From: Cypionkella sp. | Lineage (GTDB): Bacteria; Pseudomonadota; Alphaproteobacteria; Rhodobacterales; Rhodobacteraceae | Direction: 5' to 3' | NCBI RefSeq assembly: GCF_028290025.1 | Contig: NZ_JAQGKQ010000004.1 | Span: forward strand, 1-64,000 | DNA: 64,000 nucleotides | Part shown: positions 9,938-19,084 of the stretch, piece by piece | How the letters are laid out: every line of letters starts with the position of its first letter | Numbering within the stretch: position 1 is the stretch's first letter | Translations under genes and position numbers: made by a program | The notes under the pieces: model-generated | Databases searched by the model: none | Told to the model about the DNA's origin: nothing | The model's input: only the letters and a program-made list of their open reading frames with translations

Positions 9938-10272
9938 AACACGCCCTCCGGGAAGATATGGCCGCTGCGTCCCAGTGGCAGCGACTTGTCCCACACCACA
10001 TCGGCCATCAATAATTCGCGATACAGATGCGGAAACAACGCCCCGCCGCGCGAAGCCTCCCATTTCAGTGCCGGACCCAAGCGATCCGCATCACACGCCA
10101 CCAACACGAGATCGGACTGATCCGCGAAATACTTCGCCGCTGTCTCAGCCAGTTGTGGCGCGCCCGAGAAATGCACAAAGCCATCGGCCAGATCGACAGG
10201 CGCACCCGCCGTCTTGCCAAACTTGCGAAAAGCGTCCCATTCGACGCGCAGGAATATCTTGTAAATCAGCAT
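9934..10272 (-). CDS. DUF952 family protein
   Basis: A 112-residue cytoplasmic protein of the DUF952 family. The pattern is typical: [57 protein letters not shown], and [21 protein letters not shown]. The fold is related to ADP-ribosyl-binding or glutathione-transferase-like proteins, but the function is not established. It is the first gene of the pyrD operon and its stop overlaps the pyrD start. Confidence 0.9.
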   Translation of the reverse strand: MLIYKIFLRVEWDAFRKFGKTAGAPVDLADGFVHFSGAPQLAETAAKYFADQSDLVLVACDADRLGPALKWEASRGGALFPHLYRELLMADVVWDKSLPLGRSGHIFPEGVF

Positions 10273-10464
10273 AGCGCCTCATGCCCTGCGCCGTGGTTTC
10301 GGTCAAGCTTTCTGCTTTCGTTAACTTCTGTGCGTTAACCAAAGCTATCTATTCTTATCCAAGCATCCCCTCACATCAGCGCACCACCGCCAAACCTCAA
10401 GCCGAGCTTTGACAGACTCACCGCAGCGCCCCACACTCACAGCCACAACCCCGAGGAGATCGCC

Positions 10465-11973
10465 ATGCCCCACCCGCTCGCCATTCGCCCCGCCCTGTTG
10501 CTCTGCGCAGCGCTATTCCCGCTTACCGCCCAAGCCGAATCCGTCAAGCTCACCCTGCTCGGCGTCGGCGACGTCTATAACTTCACCGAATCCGAAGGCC
10601 GTGGCGGCTTTGCCCGCCTGAATGCCGTGGCGCGGGCCGAGCGCGCCGCCAACCCGAACACGCTCTACCTATTTGACGGCGATATGCTGTCGCCCTCGCT
10701 GCTTTCCGGGTTCGACAAGGGCCAGAACACCATTGATCTGACCAACATCGTCCCCTTCGATCTCGCCGTTCCCGGCAACCACGAGTTTGATTTTGGGCCT
10801 GCCAACTTCATCGAGAAAGTCAAAGCCTCCAAATACCCATGGGCCGCGATCAACATCACCGACGCCGATGGCTCGCCAATGGAAGGCGTCGGCGGCGTGA
10901 TGGTCAAAGAGATCGCCGGGCTGAAAGTCGCACTGATCCCGGTGGGTCAAGACACTTCGCCCTCGGTTGCCGCCACAGGTGATCTGAAGTTTCTGCCCTC
11001 AGTCGAGACAGGTATTTCCGCCGCTAAATCCGCCCGCGCCGATGGTGCAGATATCATCGTCGGCGTGGTGCAAACCGATATGGACAACGACCGCAAGCTG
11101 CTGAAATCGCATGAGTTTGATGTGATCCTATCGGGCGATGACCACTCTTATGCCACCGCCTATGATGGCATAACCGCCTATATTGAGACCTCCATCGACG
11201 GCCAGTTCCTATCGCCCATCGACCTGAACATCGAAGTGACCGAGGCCGACGGCAAGCGCGTGATCAAATGGACCCCGGCGTTCCGTTTCATTGATACCGC
11301 AAACGTGCAGCCCGATCCTGAAACCCAAGCGATGGTCGATAAGCTTTCGGCGGGCCTTGATCAGACGCTGAACGTCGAAATTGGCACCACCGAAACCGCC
11401 CTCGACAGCCGCCGCAACGTGGTCAGGGCCGAGGAATCCAGCATGGGCAACCTGATTGCCGACGCAATGCGCGCCCAAACTGGCGCAGATGTGGCGATTA
11501 TGAACGGCGGCGGCATCCGCGCCGACCGCACCTATGATGCAGGCACCAAACTGACCCGCCGCGATATTCTCACCGAGCTGCCCTTCGGCAATGTCACCAT
11601 ACTGACCGAACTGCCCGGCAGCCAACTGCTCGGCGCTTTGGAAAACGCCGTCAGTCAGGTTGAAAAAGGCGCGGGCCGCTTTGCGCAAGTTTCAGGGCTA
11701 ACCTTCAGCTATGACCCAAGCGCAGAACCGGGGTCGCGGGTGTCCAAGGTTATGATCGGCGGCACCCCTCTTAGCCCCGATGCGCTTTACAAAGTTGCGG
11801 TCAACGACTTCATTCTTGGCGGCGGCGATGGCTACGCAACGCTTGGGGGTGGCCGCCTGATTACCGACACAGGCGCAGGCAACCTCGTGGCAACCGATGT
11901 GATGGCTTACGTCGAAAAGCTCGGCACAGTGAAACCCGCCGTTGAAGGCCGCATCAAAAAACTTGGTCAGTAG
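10465..11973 (+). CDS. Exported bifunctional metallophosphatase / 5'-nucleotidase
   Basis: A 502-residue periplasmic enzyme of the UshA/5'-nucleotidase type. A Sec signal peptide (residues 1-24, ending TAQA) precedes the calcineurin-like metallophosphatase domain (about 27-250) and the 5'-nucleotidase C-terminal domain (about 300-480, with NLIADAMRAQTGADVAIMNGGGIRAD). Metal ligands include D36, D73 in LFDGDMLSPSL and N105-H106 in PGNHEFDFG. The first motif reads GDVY, where classical UshA has a D-x-H; the Tyr variant is known in one subfamily. GAGGAG stands 7 bases before the ATG. It probably frees nucleosides from extracellular nucleotides. Confidence 0.9.
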   Translation: MPHPLAIRPALLLCAALFPLTAQAESVKLTLLGVGDVYNFTESEGRGGFARLNAVARAERAANPNTLYLFDGDMLSPSLLSGFDKGQNTIDLTNIVPFDLAVPGNHEFDFGPANFIEKVKASKYPWAAINITDADGSPMEGVGGVMVKEIAGLKVALIPVGQDTSPSVAATGDLKFLPSVETGISAAKSARADGADIIVGVVQTDMDNDRKLLKSHEFDVILSGDDHSYATAYDGITAYIETSIDGQFLSPIDLNIEVTEADGKRVIKWTPAFRFIDTANVQPDPETQAMVDKLSAGLDQTLNVEIGTTETALDSRRNVVRAEESSMGNLIADAMRAQTGADVAIMNGGGIRADRTYDAGTKLTRRDILTELPFGNVTILTELPGSQLLGALENAVSQVEKGAGRFAQVSGLTFSYDPSAEPGSRVSKVMIGGTPLSPDALYKVAVNDFILGGGDGYATLGGGRLITDTGAGNLVATDVMAYVEKLGTVKPAVEGRIKKLGQ

Positions 11974-12165
11974 TCGGCATTTGTCCCAACACGAGCCGAC
12001 CACGCCAAGCTGCGACATGAGGCGGCGGAAGTTTCATTCTCGCAGCCGCGCGTAATCCCGTAGCGAAGACAAGCGCACTCCGATGGGGCGAGTTGAACCA
12101 ATACGGCCCGTACCGCGTTCGCAAACGTGAGTAAGATCAGACAGCCGACAAAAATTAATGCCGAA

Positions 12166-12582
12166 TCAGGCTCGCTTCAACCTGATCACCACGTCCACCC
12201 GCGACACCGCCATGCCCTCAGGCGCGTCCGGCAGACCTACAATAACCAGATCTTCGGCAGGCGCATCGCTCAGCTGGTGGCTGTCTTCCCAGTAGAAATG
12301 CGGATGATCATCTAACCGGGTGTCGAAATAGCTGCGCGCGCCATCGACCACGACCTCATTCAGCAGGCCCGCGTCACAAAACGCCCGCAGCGTGTTGTAA
12401 ACCGTAGCCAAGCTGACCTTCGCACCCGAAGCCCCGACCGCCGCATACAGGCTTTCCGCCGTAACATGCCGGTTCATGCCGTCGCCGACCAACAAGCCAG
12501 CCAAAGCCAGCCGTTGCCGGGTAGGGCGCAGTCCGCCCCGAGTCAGCCATGTCGTGCTGCGCTGTTGTTCGCTGAAACCCAT
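12166..12582 (-). CDS. irr: Iron response regulator Irr (Fur superfamily)
   Basis: A 138-residue DNA-binding regulator of the Fur superfamily, Irr branch, which in alphaproteobacteria represses or activates iron and haem genes according to haem status. The winged helix is GLRPTRQRLALAGLL to KVSLATVYNTLRAFCDAGLLNEV, and the His-containing metal region is LDDHPHFYWEDSHQL. It lacks the C-terminal Cys cluster of classical Fur. I choose the ATG at 12582 rather than one 25 codons upstream because the extra residues match nothing and GGAAAAG precedes this ATG. It is divergent from fabA, sharing a control region with AT-rich promoter-like sequence near 12600-12650. Confidence 0.88.
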   Translation of the reverse strand: MGFSEQQRSTTWLTRGGLRPTRQRLALAGLLVGDGMNRHVTAESLYAAVGASGAKVSLATVYNTLRAFCDAGLLNEVVVDGARSYFDTRLDDHPHFYWEDSHQLSDAPAEDLVIVGLPDAPEGMAVSRVDVVIRLKRA

Positions 12583-12763
12583 CGCCACTTTTCCCAGCCT
12601 AACCGGTCTGCCGCCATATACTCTCTCTATATAATGTAGAAAACCCGCGCTTTTCAAACGAAAACCCCAAACGCGCTATTCCGACCCCGCCGCCCCACAC
12701 TTGTTCGCCTTCTCGCTGGGTGTTACATGGGGAAACGGCCAACCACTGGGGGATTTCGACGGC

Positions 12764-13273
12764 ATGAGCGGTTTTCCAACTTCGTTCGACAAGGACGATC
12801 TGCTGAAATGTTCGCGCGGAGAGCTGTTCGGCCCCGGCAACGCGCAACTTCCCGCGCCGCCGATGTTGATGATGGACCGCATCACCGACATTTCCGGCGA
12901 TGGCGGCCTGCACGGTAAGGGCCATGTTGTCGCGGAATTCGACATAACACCCGACCTGTGGTTCTTCGACTGCCACTTCCCCGGCAATCCGATCATGCCC
13001 GGTTGTTTGGGCCTTGACGGTCTTTGGCAGTTGACCGGCTTTAATCTCGGCTGGCGCGGTTGGCAGGGGCGCGGCTATGCTTTGGGTGTCGGCGAGGTCA
13101 AGCTGACCGGCATGGTGCGACCGGACCGCAAGCGCCTGACCTATTATGTTGATTTCACCAAAGCCATCCAAACCCGCCGCCTGACCATGGGCGTCGCGGA
13201 TGGCCGCGTTGAGGCCGATGGCGAAACCATCTATCTCGTCAAAGACATGAAAGTTGCCCTGTCAGAGACGTAG
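12764..13273 (+). CDS. fabA: 3-hydroxydecanoyl-ACP dehydratase/isomerase
   Basis: FabA dehydrates 3-hydroxydecanoyl-ACP and isomerises trans-2- to cis-3-decenoyl-ACP, the entry to unsaturated fatty acids under anaerobic-type synthesis. The 169-residue length is standard. The catalytic His and Asp lie in [28 protein letters not shown]. The start at 12764 gives the typical [23 protein letters not shown]; an upstream in-frame ATG at 12701 lies in the irr promoter region and is not supported. It is first of a fabA-fabB-fabI run, 89 bases before fabB. Confidence 0.96.
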   Translation: MSGFPTSFDKDDLLKCSRGELFGPGNAQLPAPPMLMMDRITDISGDGGLHGKGHVVAEFDITPDLWFFDCHFPGNPIMPGCLGLDGLWQLTGFNLGWRGWQGRGYALGVGEVKLTGMVRPDRKRLTYYVDFTKAIQTRRLTMGVADGRVEADGETIYLVKDMKVALSET

Positions 13274-13362
13274 TCTGACAATTAGACTCGTCAGAGAATA
13301 AGCTGACAAAACTTGGCGTCAAATCGTCACTGACGCCGCTTACGACACAAAAGGAGACCGCC

Positions 13363-14592
13363 ATGCGTCGCGTCGTCATCACCGGGATCGGCATCATTTC
13401 CCCCATTGGCAACAACGCCACCGAGGTCGAAGCCTCTTTGCGCGCGGGTAAATCCGGCATCGTTTTTGCCCCAGACTATGCCGAGCACGGCTTTCGCAGC
13501 CAAGTCCACGGCATGCCGCAAATCGACCTTGCCGCGCATATCGACAAACGCGACATGCGTTTCATGGGGCCAGGTGCCGCCTATAACTTCCTAGCGATGC
13601 AGCAGGCCATCGCTGATTCCGGTCTGGAACCCAGTGACGTGTCGAACGAACGTTCCGGCCTGATCATGGGCTCGGGTGGGCCATCGACCTCAAACTTCTT
13701 TCAAGCCTTCGATGCGGTGATCAACAAGGGTGCGCCCAAAAAGATGGGCCCATTCATGGTAACCCGCTGCATGTCCTCGACGAACTCCGCTTGCCTCGCC
13801 ACCCCGTTCAAAATCAAGGGCGTGAACTATTCGATCACTTCTGCCTGCTCGACCTCGGCGCATTGCATCGGCAACGGTGTGGAACTGATCCAGATGGGCA
13901 AGCAAGACATCGTATTCGCAGGCGGCGGCGAGGAACTTGATTGGACGCTGTCTTGCCTGTTCGACGCGATGGGCGCGATGAGCAGCAAGTATAATGACAC
14001 CCCCGAAACCGCGTCCCGCACCTATGACGCCACCCGTGACGGCTTTGTCATCGCAGGCGGCGGCGGCGTTGTGGTGCTCGAAGAACTAAGCCACGCCCTT
14101 GCGCGCGGTGCCAAAATCTACGGCGAAGTCACTGGCTACGGTGCCACCTCTGACGGCTACGACATGGTTGCTCCGTCCGGGGAGGGTGGCGAGCGTTCGA
14201 TGAAACTCGCCATCGCCACCCTGCCCGAAGGCCGCAGCGTCGACTACATCAACAGCCACGGAACTTCGACCGTGGTCGGCGACATCACCGAGATGGAGGC
14301 TATCCGTCGTGTCTGGGGCCGCGGCACCACGCCGCCCGTCGCCTCGACCAAATCGCTGACAGGCCACTCGCTTGGTGCCACCGGCGTGCATGAGGCGATC
14401 TATAGCCTGCTGATGATGAACGGCGATTTCATCGCCGCTTCCGCTAACATCACGACGCTAGACCCCGCGCTCGATCCATCCGAAATCGTAATGACCCTGC
14501 GCGAAAACGTTAAGCTCGATTCGGTCCTGTCGAACTCTTTCGGCTTCGGTGGCACCAACGCGACCCTTTTGATGAGCAAATATCTGGCCTAA
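13363..14592 (+). CDS. fabB: Beta-ketoacyl-ACP synthase I
   Basis: FabB elongates acyl-ACP by condensation with malonyl-ACP and is needed to extend the cis-unsaturated intermediate made by FabA. The thiolase-fold enzyme is 409 residues. The nucleophile is C162 in [16 protein letters not shown], with the two His in [12 protein letters not shown] and [13 protein letters not shown], and the C-terminal [18 protein letters not shown]. An AAAGGAG site stands before the ATG. FabA and FabB together indicate the classical bacterial unsaturated fatty acid route. Confidence 0.97.
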   Translation: MRRVVITGIGIISPIGNNATEVEASLRAGKSGIVFAPDYAEHGFRSQVHGMPQIDLAAHIDKRDMRFMGPGAAYNFLAMQQAIADSGLEPSDVSNERSGLIMGSGGPSTSNFFQAFDAVINKGAPKKMGPFMVTRCMSSTNSACLATPFKIKGVNYSITSACSTSAHCIGNGVELIQMGKQDIVFAGGGEELDWTLSCLFDAMGAMSSKYNDTPETASRTYDATRDGFVIAGGGGVVVLEELSHALARGAKIYGEVTGYGATSDGYDMVAPSGEGGERSMKLAIATLPEGRSVDYINSHGTSTVVGDITEMEAIRRVWGRGTTPPVASTKSLTGHSLGATGVHEAIYSLLMMNGDFIAASANITTLDPALDPSEIVMTLRENVKLDSVLSNSFGFGGTNATLLMSKYLA

Positions 14593-14711
14593 CTGTCACC
14601 GGAGTCTGCCTCATGCCGCAAAGCGTGCGACAGGCTCCGTTTCTTTGAATTGCGCCTGCCTTGAGACAAACCGCAAATCCCTTGTCGGTCAGGCTTTATA
14701 GGAGTGCCAGT

Positions 14712-15500
14712 ATGGCCGATCTGATGAAGGGCAAGCGCGGGCTTGTCATGGGCGTGGCGAACGAACGTTCCATCGCCTGGGGCATTGCAAAAGCGCTGGC
14801 CGCTGAGGGGGCTGAACTGGCATTTTCCTATCAGGGGGACGCCTTCGGCAAACGTCTCGCCCCCCTGGCGGCCACGGTTGGCACCGATGTGATGGTCGAT
14901 GTTGACGTGACCAACGACGAGTCTTTGGATGCCTGCTTCGCCATTCTGAAAGACAAGTGGGGCACGATGGATTTCCTGATCCACGCCATCGCCTTCTCAG
15001 ATAAAAACGAACTCACAGGCCGTTTTATCAACACCAGCCGCGAGAATTTCAAAAACTCGCTTTGCATCTCTTGCTACAGCTTCATCGACGTCGCCGGTCG
15101 CGCCGCTGATCTGATGCCAAACGGCGGCAGCCTGATCACCCTGACTTATGGCGGTTCTAATCGTGTCACCCCGAATTACAACGTAATGGGCGTCGCCAAA
15201 GCCGCCCTCGAATCTGCTACCCGCTACCTCGCGAACGACCTCGGCCCGCAGCAAATCCGCGTCAACGCCATCAGCCCCGGCCCGATGAAGACCCTCGCTG
15301 GCGCTGCGATTGGCGGTGCGCGCGCCACCTTCCGCCACACCGAAGCCAACGCCCCAATGCGCACCAACGCCACGCTGGAAGCCATCGGCGGCACTGCAGT
15401 TTATCTGTGCTCAGACTATGGTGCTTGCACCAGTGGCGAGATCATCCATGTCGATTCCGGCTATCATGTGCTCGGTATGCCGCAGCAGGAAAACCTGTAA
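14712..15500 (+). CDS. fabI: Enoyl-ACP reductase (NADH)
   Basis: FabI reduces enoyl-ACP in the last step of each fatty acid elongation cycle. The protein is 262 residues from the ATG at 14712 (TAGGAG 8 bases upstream). It has the short-chain dehydrogenase fold of the FabI type: GLVMGVANERSIAWGIAKALA, the catalytic Tyr and Lys in PNYNVMGVAKAALES, then IRVNAISPGPMKTLA and a C-terminal HVDSGYHVLGMP. It closes the fab cluster and is followed after only six bases by the membrane protease gene. Confidence 0.96.
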   Translation: MADLMKGKRGLVMGVANERSIAWGIAKALAAEGAELAFSYQGDAFGKRLAPLAATVGTDVMVDVDVTNDESLDACFAILKDKWGTMDFLIHAIAFSDKNELTGRFINTSRENFKNSLCISCYSFIDVAGRAADLMPNGGSLITLTYGGSNRVTPNYNVMGVAKAALESATRYLANDLGPQQIRVNAISPGPMKTLAGAAIGGARATFRHTEANAPMRTNATLEAIGGTAVYLCSDYGACTSGEIIHVDSGYHVLGMPQQENL

Positions 15501-15506
15501 CATCAA

Positions 15507-16286
15507 GTGCTTGTCCTAGCCCTATCCCTCGGCCTGATCGCCGTCACAGGCTATGTCCTGCGCGGCGGCTTCGCGGGCGCAGGCTGGAATCGCGTCGGCT
15601 TTGACGTCAACGCGCTGGGCCTGTCGGCAGTCGCCATCGCCGCCGCCATCTGGTTTTTTGGCTGGCAATATGGGCTTGCCTTCATCATCGCCATCATGCT
15701 GCATGAAATCGGCCATGTCGCCGCCTTCCGGGTCTGCGGCCACAAAGACGCCCAGTTCCGCCTGATCCCGCTGTTCGGCGGCGTCGCAGTTTCCCGCAGC
15801 CTGCCCGCCAGCCATGACAAAAACCTGTTCATCAGCCTGATGGGCCCGGCAATCTGTCTTGGCCCGATGGCGCTATGCTTTGCCATGGTCGAGCTTTTGC
15901 CGCCCAGCGCCTACGCGATAACCAATTTCCTTTACATACAGGGCCTGGTGCTTGGCGGGCTGAACCTGTTCAACCTGCTGCCATTCTGGCCGCTGGACGG
16001 TGGCAAAATCACCCGTCTGCTGACCTACACATTTTTCCCAAAAGCCACCCGCGCGGTGTCGATCATCATGTCCGCCACTGCCGCCGCCCTCTGCGTGCTG
16101 ACGCATTCCTACTTCCTGCTGCTTTTCGTGCTGATCGGCTGGCAGGGCCTCATCCAATCTGAAAGGCTGATCGAAATACAACGCCCAATGCGCAAATCCA
16201 CCGCCCTCTTGGCACTCGCCGCTTACCTCGCCACCGCAGCCGCCCTTTTCACCGGCGCCGCACAATTCGTGCAAAGCCTGCTCTAA
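15507..16286 (+). CDS. M50 family (site-2-type) membrane metalloprotease
   Basis: A 259-residue inner-membrane zinc peptidase of the M50/S2P family. The zinc motif HEIGH is at residues 66-70 within the transmembrane segment LAFIIAIMLHEIGHVAAF. The second conserved site is NLFNLLPFWPLDGGKITR, which gives the Asp ligand. Five or six hydrophobic segments are visible. The start is GTG at 15507, six bases after the fabI stop. No clear ribosome site is seen, so it may depend on translation of fabI. The substrate is unknown; such proteases often release anti-sigma factors or trim membrane peptides. Confidence 0.86.
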   Translation: MLVLALSLGLIAVTGYVLRGGFAGAGWNRVGFDVNALGLSAVAIAAAIWFFGWQYGLAFIIAIMLHEIGHVAAFRVCGHKDAQFRLIPLFGGVAVSRSLPASHDKNLFISLMGPAICLGPMALCFAMVELLPPSAYAITNFLYIQGLVLGGLNLFNLLPFWPLDGGKITRLLTYTFFPKATRAVSIIMSATAAALCVLTHSYFLLLFVLIGWQGLIQSERLIEIQRPMRKSTALLALAAYLATAAALFTGAAQFVQSLL

Positions 16287-16483
16287 GCGCGCAGGACGCA
16301 AGCCATAGCGCGGCCAGATCCCCAACATCTTGTGCGAACTGGGCCGGTACTCGCAGAAAACCACAAGCCTCTCCCAGCAGGGAATATAAATTGCAGCGCA
16401 CAGCGGGCTGCCAGCCTGCGCCCCTCAACAATCCCCGCGACCAAAAACGACAGCACCAAAGCTTTCACGCTACGCGCAATATA

Positions 16484-16504
16484 AAAGCCCCCAAACGGGG
16501 GCCT
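16484..16504 (-). terminator. Rho-independent terminator, probably the former tRNA-Gly terminator
   Basis: On the minus strand GCCCCCGTTTGGGGGC is followed by TTTTATATT. It lies just outside the left attachment repeat. Before the element inserted, it would have lain about 20 bases after the tRNA-Gly(TCC) gene now at 30671, so it is probably that gene's displaced terminator. Confidence 0.7.
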
Positions 16505-16525
16505 TCACAGTCAAATCAGAAATTC

Positions 16526-16550
16526 TGGAGCGGGCGGCGGGAATCGAACC
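16526..16550. repeat. attL: 25-bp copy of tRNA-Gly 3' end
   Basis: These 25 bases are identical to 30671-30695 and correspond to the 3' end of tRNA-Gly(TCC), from the CCA end through the T arm. Identity stops sharply at both sides, as expected for a site-specific integrase crossover product. Confidence 0.9.
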
Positions 16551-16661
16551 AACCTTATAAGTGATTGACAAAAAGGTATTTAATATCTTGCTGTCGCTCA
16601 GAACAACCCTTATCAGGCATAAAGTTGTATAAGAATCCGTACTGAGAAAGTTCGCTTCCCC

Positions 16662-17957
16662 ATGCCAAAGTACGTACTCACAGATGCCCAGATACGCGCC
16701 GCACAACCGGGCAAAAATGGCAAGCCCAAGCCAGTACATGACGGGGGCGGATTGTACCTTATTGCCACGTCGCTTACCGCCAAATCATGGGTTTATCGGT
16801 ATCAGCTTCACGGCAAAAATCATAGCATGGGGCTTGGCGGGTATCCCAACATAACGTTGAAGCGGGCGCGGGAATTGTGCGACGGTTTCCGTAGCATGAA
16901 GGCGGAGCGTATTGATCCGTTAGAGGTACGCGGCAAAGCTGCTATTATCCGGCGTAAGAAACTAAGAACCTTGCGCCAGATAGGTGACGCGTTCTTCCTG
17001 ATCAAGAAAGGCACTCTAAAAGGTGATGGCGATGCGGGCATGTGGTGGTCGCCTCTCGACAACCATGTAATGCCCAAACTCGGTGAGAAAACATTAGCCC
17101 AGATCGGGATTGACGAAATTGTAAACTGTTTTGATTCGATCTGGCGCACAAAGTACCCTACCGCCAAGAAAGCCCAAGCGAGACTGTTTCAAATTATTAG
17201 GTATGGTTCCGCCGATGATGATTTTGACCTGACGATTCTGGAAAAGGCCAAAGCTAAGTTGGGGGCGGTGAAGCATGTTGCAGTCCACCATCCGGCGGCG
17301 GCGTGGAAGGACATGCCTGCAATCTATAAAGAGCTGAAAGGGTCGGTCGCGGATCAAGCATTGCGCCTGTACATTCTCATGGTTCCGCGTGTCTCGAACG
17401 TAACGAACGCGGTTTGGGGGGAAATGGATTTTCGCAAGGACATTTGGTTTATTCCCGGTGACAAAATGAAGGAAGAAATGCCATTTCGTATACCTTTGGC
17501 TTGGCAAGCCAAACAGGTTTTGCAGCATATGAAGCCAAGCGCTGATCCGGCAGCTTTTATCTTTCCATCGGCTGCGGCGTGGAAGAAAGGCGTCGTCAGC
17601 GAGAATACTTGGAATCTCGCATTCAAAGCGCGAAAACGTGACACCACCGCCCACGGCATCCGCTCTAGCTTTTCTGACTGGTGCGTCGAAACCGGAATTT
17701 GCGATGATAAAATGGCGGTGTTTTGTCTTGATCACCAGACTCGGACAAAGAGCGACAGAGCATATTTACGCGGTGACCGCTTGGAAGAGCGGCGCGTGAT
17801 CATGGATAAATGGGCGGAATTCGTCACCGGAATGACCGTAGACGATCTTGCTGATGTGTATGAAACGAAAGCAGTTGCGCAGCACTACAGAAACGGCGGC
17901 AGCGATGCAGACGCCAAAGGCTCCTACGCTGATCTGGCATTAGATAGGAGCGAATAA
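16662..17957 (+). CDS. Tyrosine integrase, DUF4102 / P4 type
   Basis: A 431-residue site-specific recombinase that would integrate and excise the element at the tRNA-Gly site. The N-terminal DUF4102 arm-binding domain is evident (LTDAQIRAAQPGKNGKPKPVHDGGGLYL, then WVYRYQLHGKNHSMGLGGYP). The catalytic domain shows the first Arg in ILMVPRVSNV, the H-x-x-R box as HGIRSSFSDW and the Tyr nucleophile in RAYLRGDRLEERR. The histidine before the Tyr is in CLDHQTRTKSDRAY. It begins 112 bases inside attL and reads inward. All catalytic residues are present, so it may be active. Confidence 0.93.
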   Translation: MPKYVLTDAQIRAAQPGKNGKPKPVHDGGGLYLIATSLTAKSWVYRYQLHGKNHSMGLGGYPNITLKRARELCDGFRSMKAERIDPLEVRGKAAIIRRKKLRTLRQIGDAFFLIKKGTLKGDGDAGMWWSPLDNHVMPKLGEKTLAQIGIDEIVNCFDSIWRTKYPTAKKAQARLFQIIRYGSADDDFDLTILEKAKAKLGAVKHVAVHHPAAAWKDMPAIYKELKGSVADQALRLYILMVPRVSNVTNAVWGEMDFRKDIWFIPGDKMKEEMPFRIPLAWQAKQVLQHMKPSADPAAFIFPSAAAWKKGVVSENTWNLAFKARKRDTTAHGIRSSFSDWCVETGICDDKMAVFCLDHQTRTKSDRAYLRGDRLEERRVIMDKWAEFVTGMTVDDLADVYETKAVAQHYRNGGSDADAKGSYADLALDRSE

Positions 17958-18235
17958 GGAAGAATATAAGTTACGGCGACCTTCGTGTAAAAGCGTCCGT
18001 ACTCCACCCGATTTGGAGCGACGGACACGAATATACAAAAAACATTCGTGCTCTAGGAGCGCGCAGCATTTACCTCCGTTATCGGTGGGTGCCTCATGAC
18101 ATCAATTGAGCGCCTTCGGCAGCAATGAAAAACCTGTGAAACCGTTCAACCTTGCTATCGAAGCCGAATTGGATAGAACTCGCGCCAATTGGCATAGTAT
18201 ATAGGTAAGTGGTTAAATAAAGCGAGCCCAATCTC

Positions 18236-19084
18236 TCAAAGCGCACGTAATCGCCTCATTAAATAAGGATCAATTGAAGCATCAGCATGATCACTTAACA
18301 TAGTCTTGAAGCTGTCCAAACTCACAGAGAAACCTACGCCACGTTTTGCTTTTTCATAAAGTGCGGGCATGATATAAGCTTTCGCGGAACAAATTTCAAT
18401 AACTGGCTTTGATTTGGCCGTTTTCGTAATGGCATCAAATACAGATCTCACGTCGGCAATACCCGCGATTGCTATCGCATCTTTATAAATAGCCGCAACC
18501 CGGCGTCCCACTTTCGCTGTGCAAAAATGATAGTCCACTTTGTCTAAAAACAGCCTGTGACACGAGTATGCTACCGTTTGAGCGCCAATCGAGAGATGTT
18601 CTGAAACAGCGTACGCTGTAAAAATAGATCGTAAACGCTTTTCGTTTATGGCCAACCACACGTCTACATCGCCAACCGACAAAGCGCGCTCTTCAGAAAG
18701 ATTAGGATTTAAACTCATGAAAACTTCTTTCAGAGCTTTTTGCGAAAGCAAGTAATTTTCGACACAGTATCGTCTAAGTCTATACAGATACTTCAATTTA
18801 GGCTTGCCTCTGCTAGTCAACAAATCCATGTCCGCATCAATTATATAGATTCTTCTCCGAGGGCGAGCAGCTTGATCTGCTTTGCAAGCCTTTATTACTT
18901 CCTTACGTCCACCCAACGGCGTGACGGACTTTATCTTAGTGCCTGCTGGCAAGTATTTTCGAATCAACTTCAACCACATACTTGGTGCACCTGTATCTTC
19001 CACGTAGATATCGACATCATTACTGTGAGACTTCAAAAACCCAAGTGCTTGTGCGGCCTTCGCAGGATATCTTGCGGTTGTCAT
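18236..19084 (-). CDS. ariB: DUF4435 (TOPRIM-like) protein, AriB-like PARIS effector
   Basis: A 282-residue protein of the DUF4435 family, which carries a TOPRIM-like nuclease fold. The acidic residues stand where TOPRIM needs them: E29 in DIYVEDTG and the D-x-D pair in YIIDADMD (residues 83-87). The family's ENYLL motif is at 109-113. It overlaps the upstream ATPase by ATGA, so the two are co-translated. In PARIS anti-phage systems AriB is held by the AriA ATPase and released when a phage anti-restriction protein is sensed, then shuts down translation by cutting tRNA. The gene is clearly lower in GC than the chromosome. Function here is inferred from domain pairing and order. Confidence 0.78.
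   Translation of the reverse strand: MTTARYPAKAAQALGFLKSHSNDVDIYVEDTGAPSMWLKLIRKYLPAGTKIKSVTPLGGRKEVIKACKADQAARPRRRIYIIDADMDLLTSRGKPKLKYLYRLRRYCVENYLLSQKALKEVFMSLNPNLSEERALSVGDVDVWLAINEKRLRSIFTAYAVSEHLSIGAQTVAYSCHRLFLDKVDYHFCTAKVGRRVAAIYKDAIAIAGIADVRSVFDAITKTAKSKPVIEICSAKAYIMPALYEKAKRGVGFSVSLDSFKTMLSDHADASIDPYLMRRLRAL

Noticed and set aside
16283-16468. Minus-strand frames downstream of the M50 protease gene, one with a short hydrophobic start
   Set aside because: Three frames are open in turn with no ribosome site or family match. A decayed gene is possible but cannot be shown.
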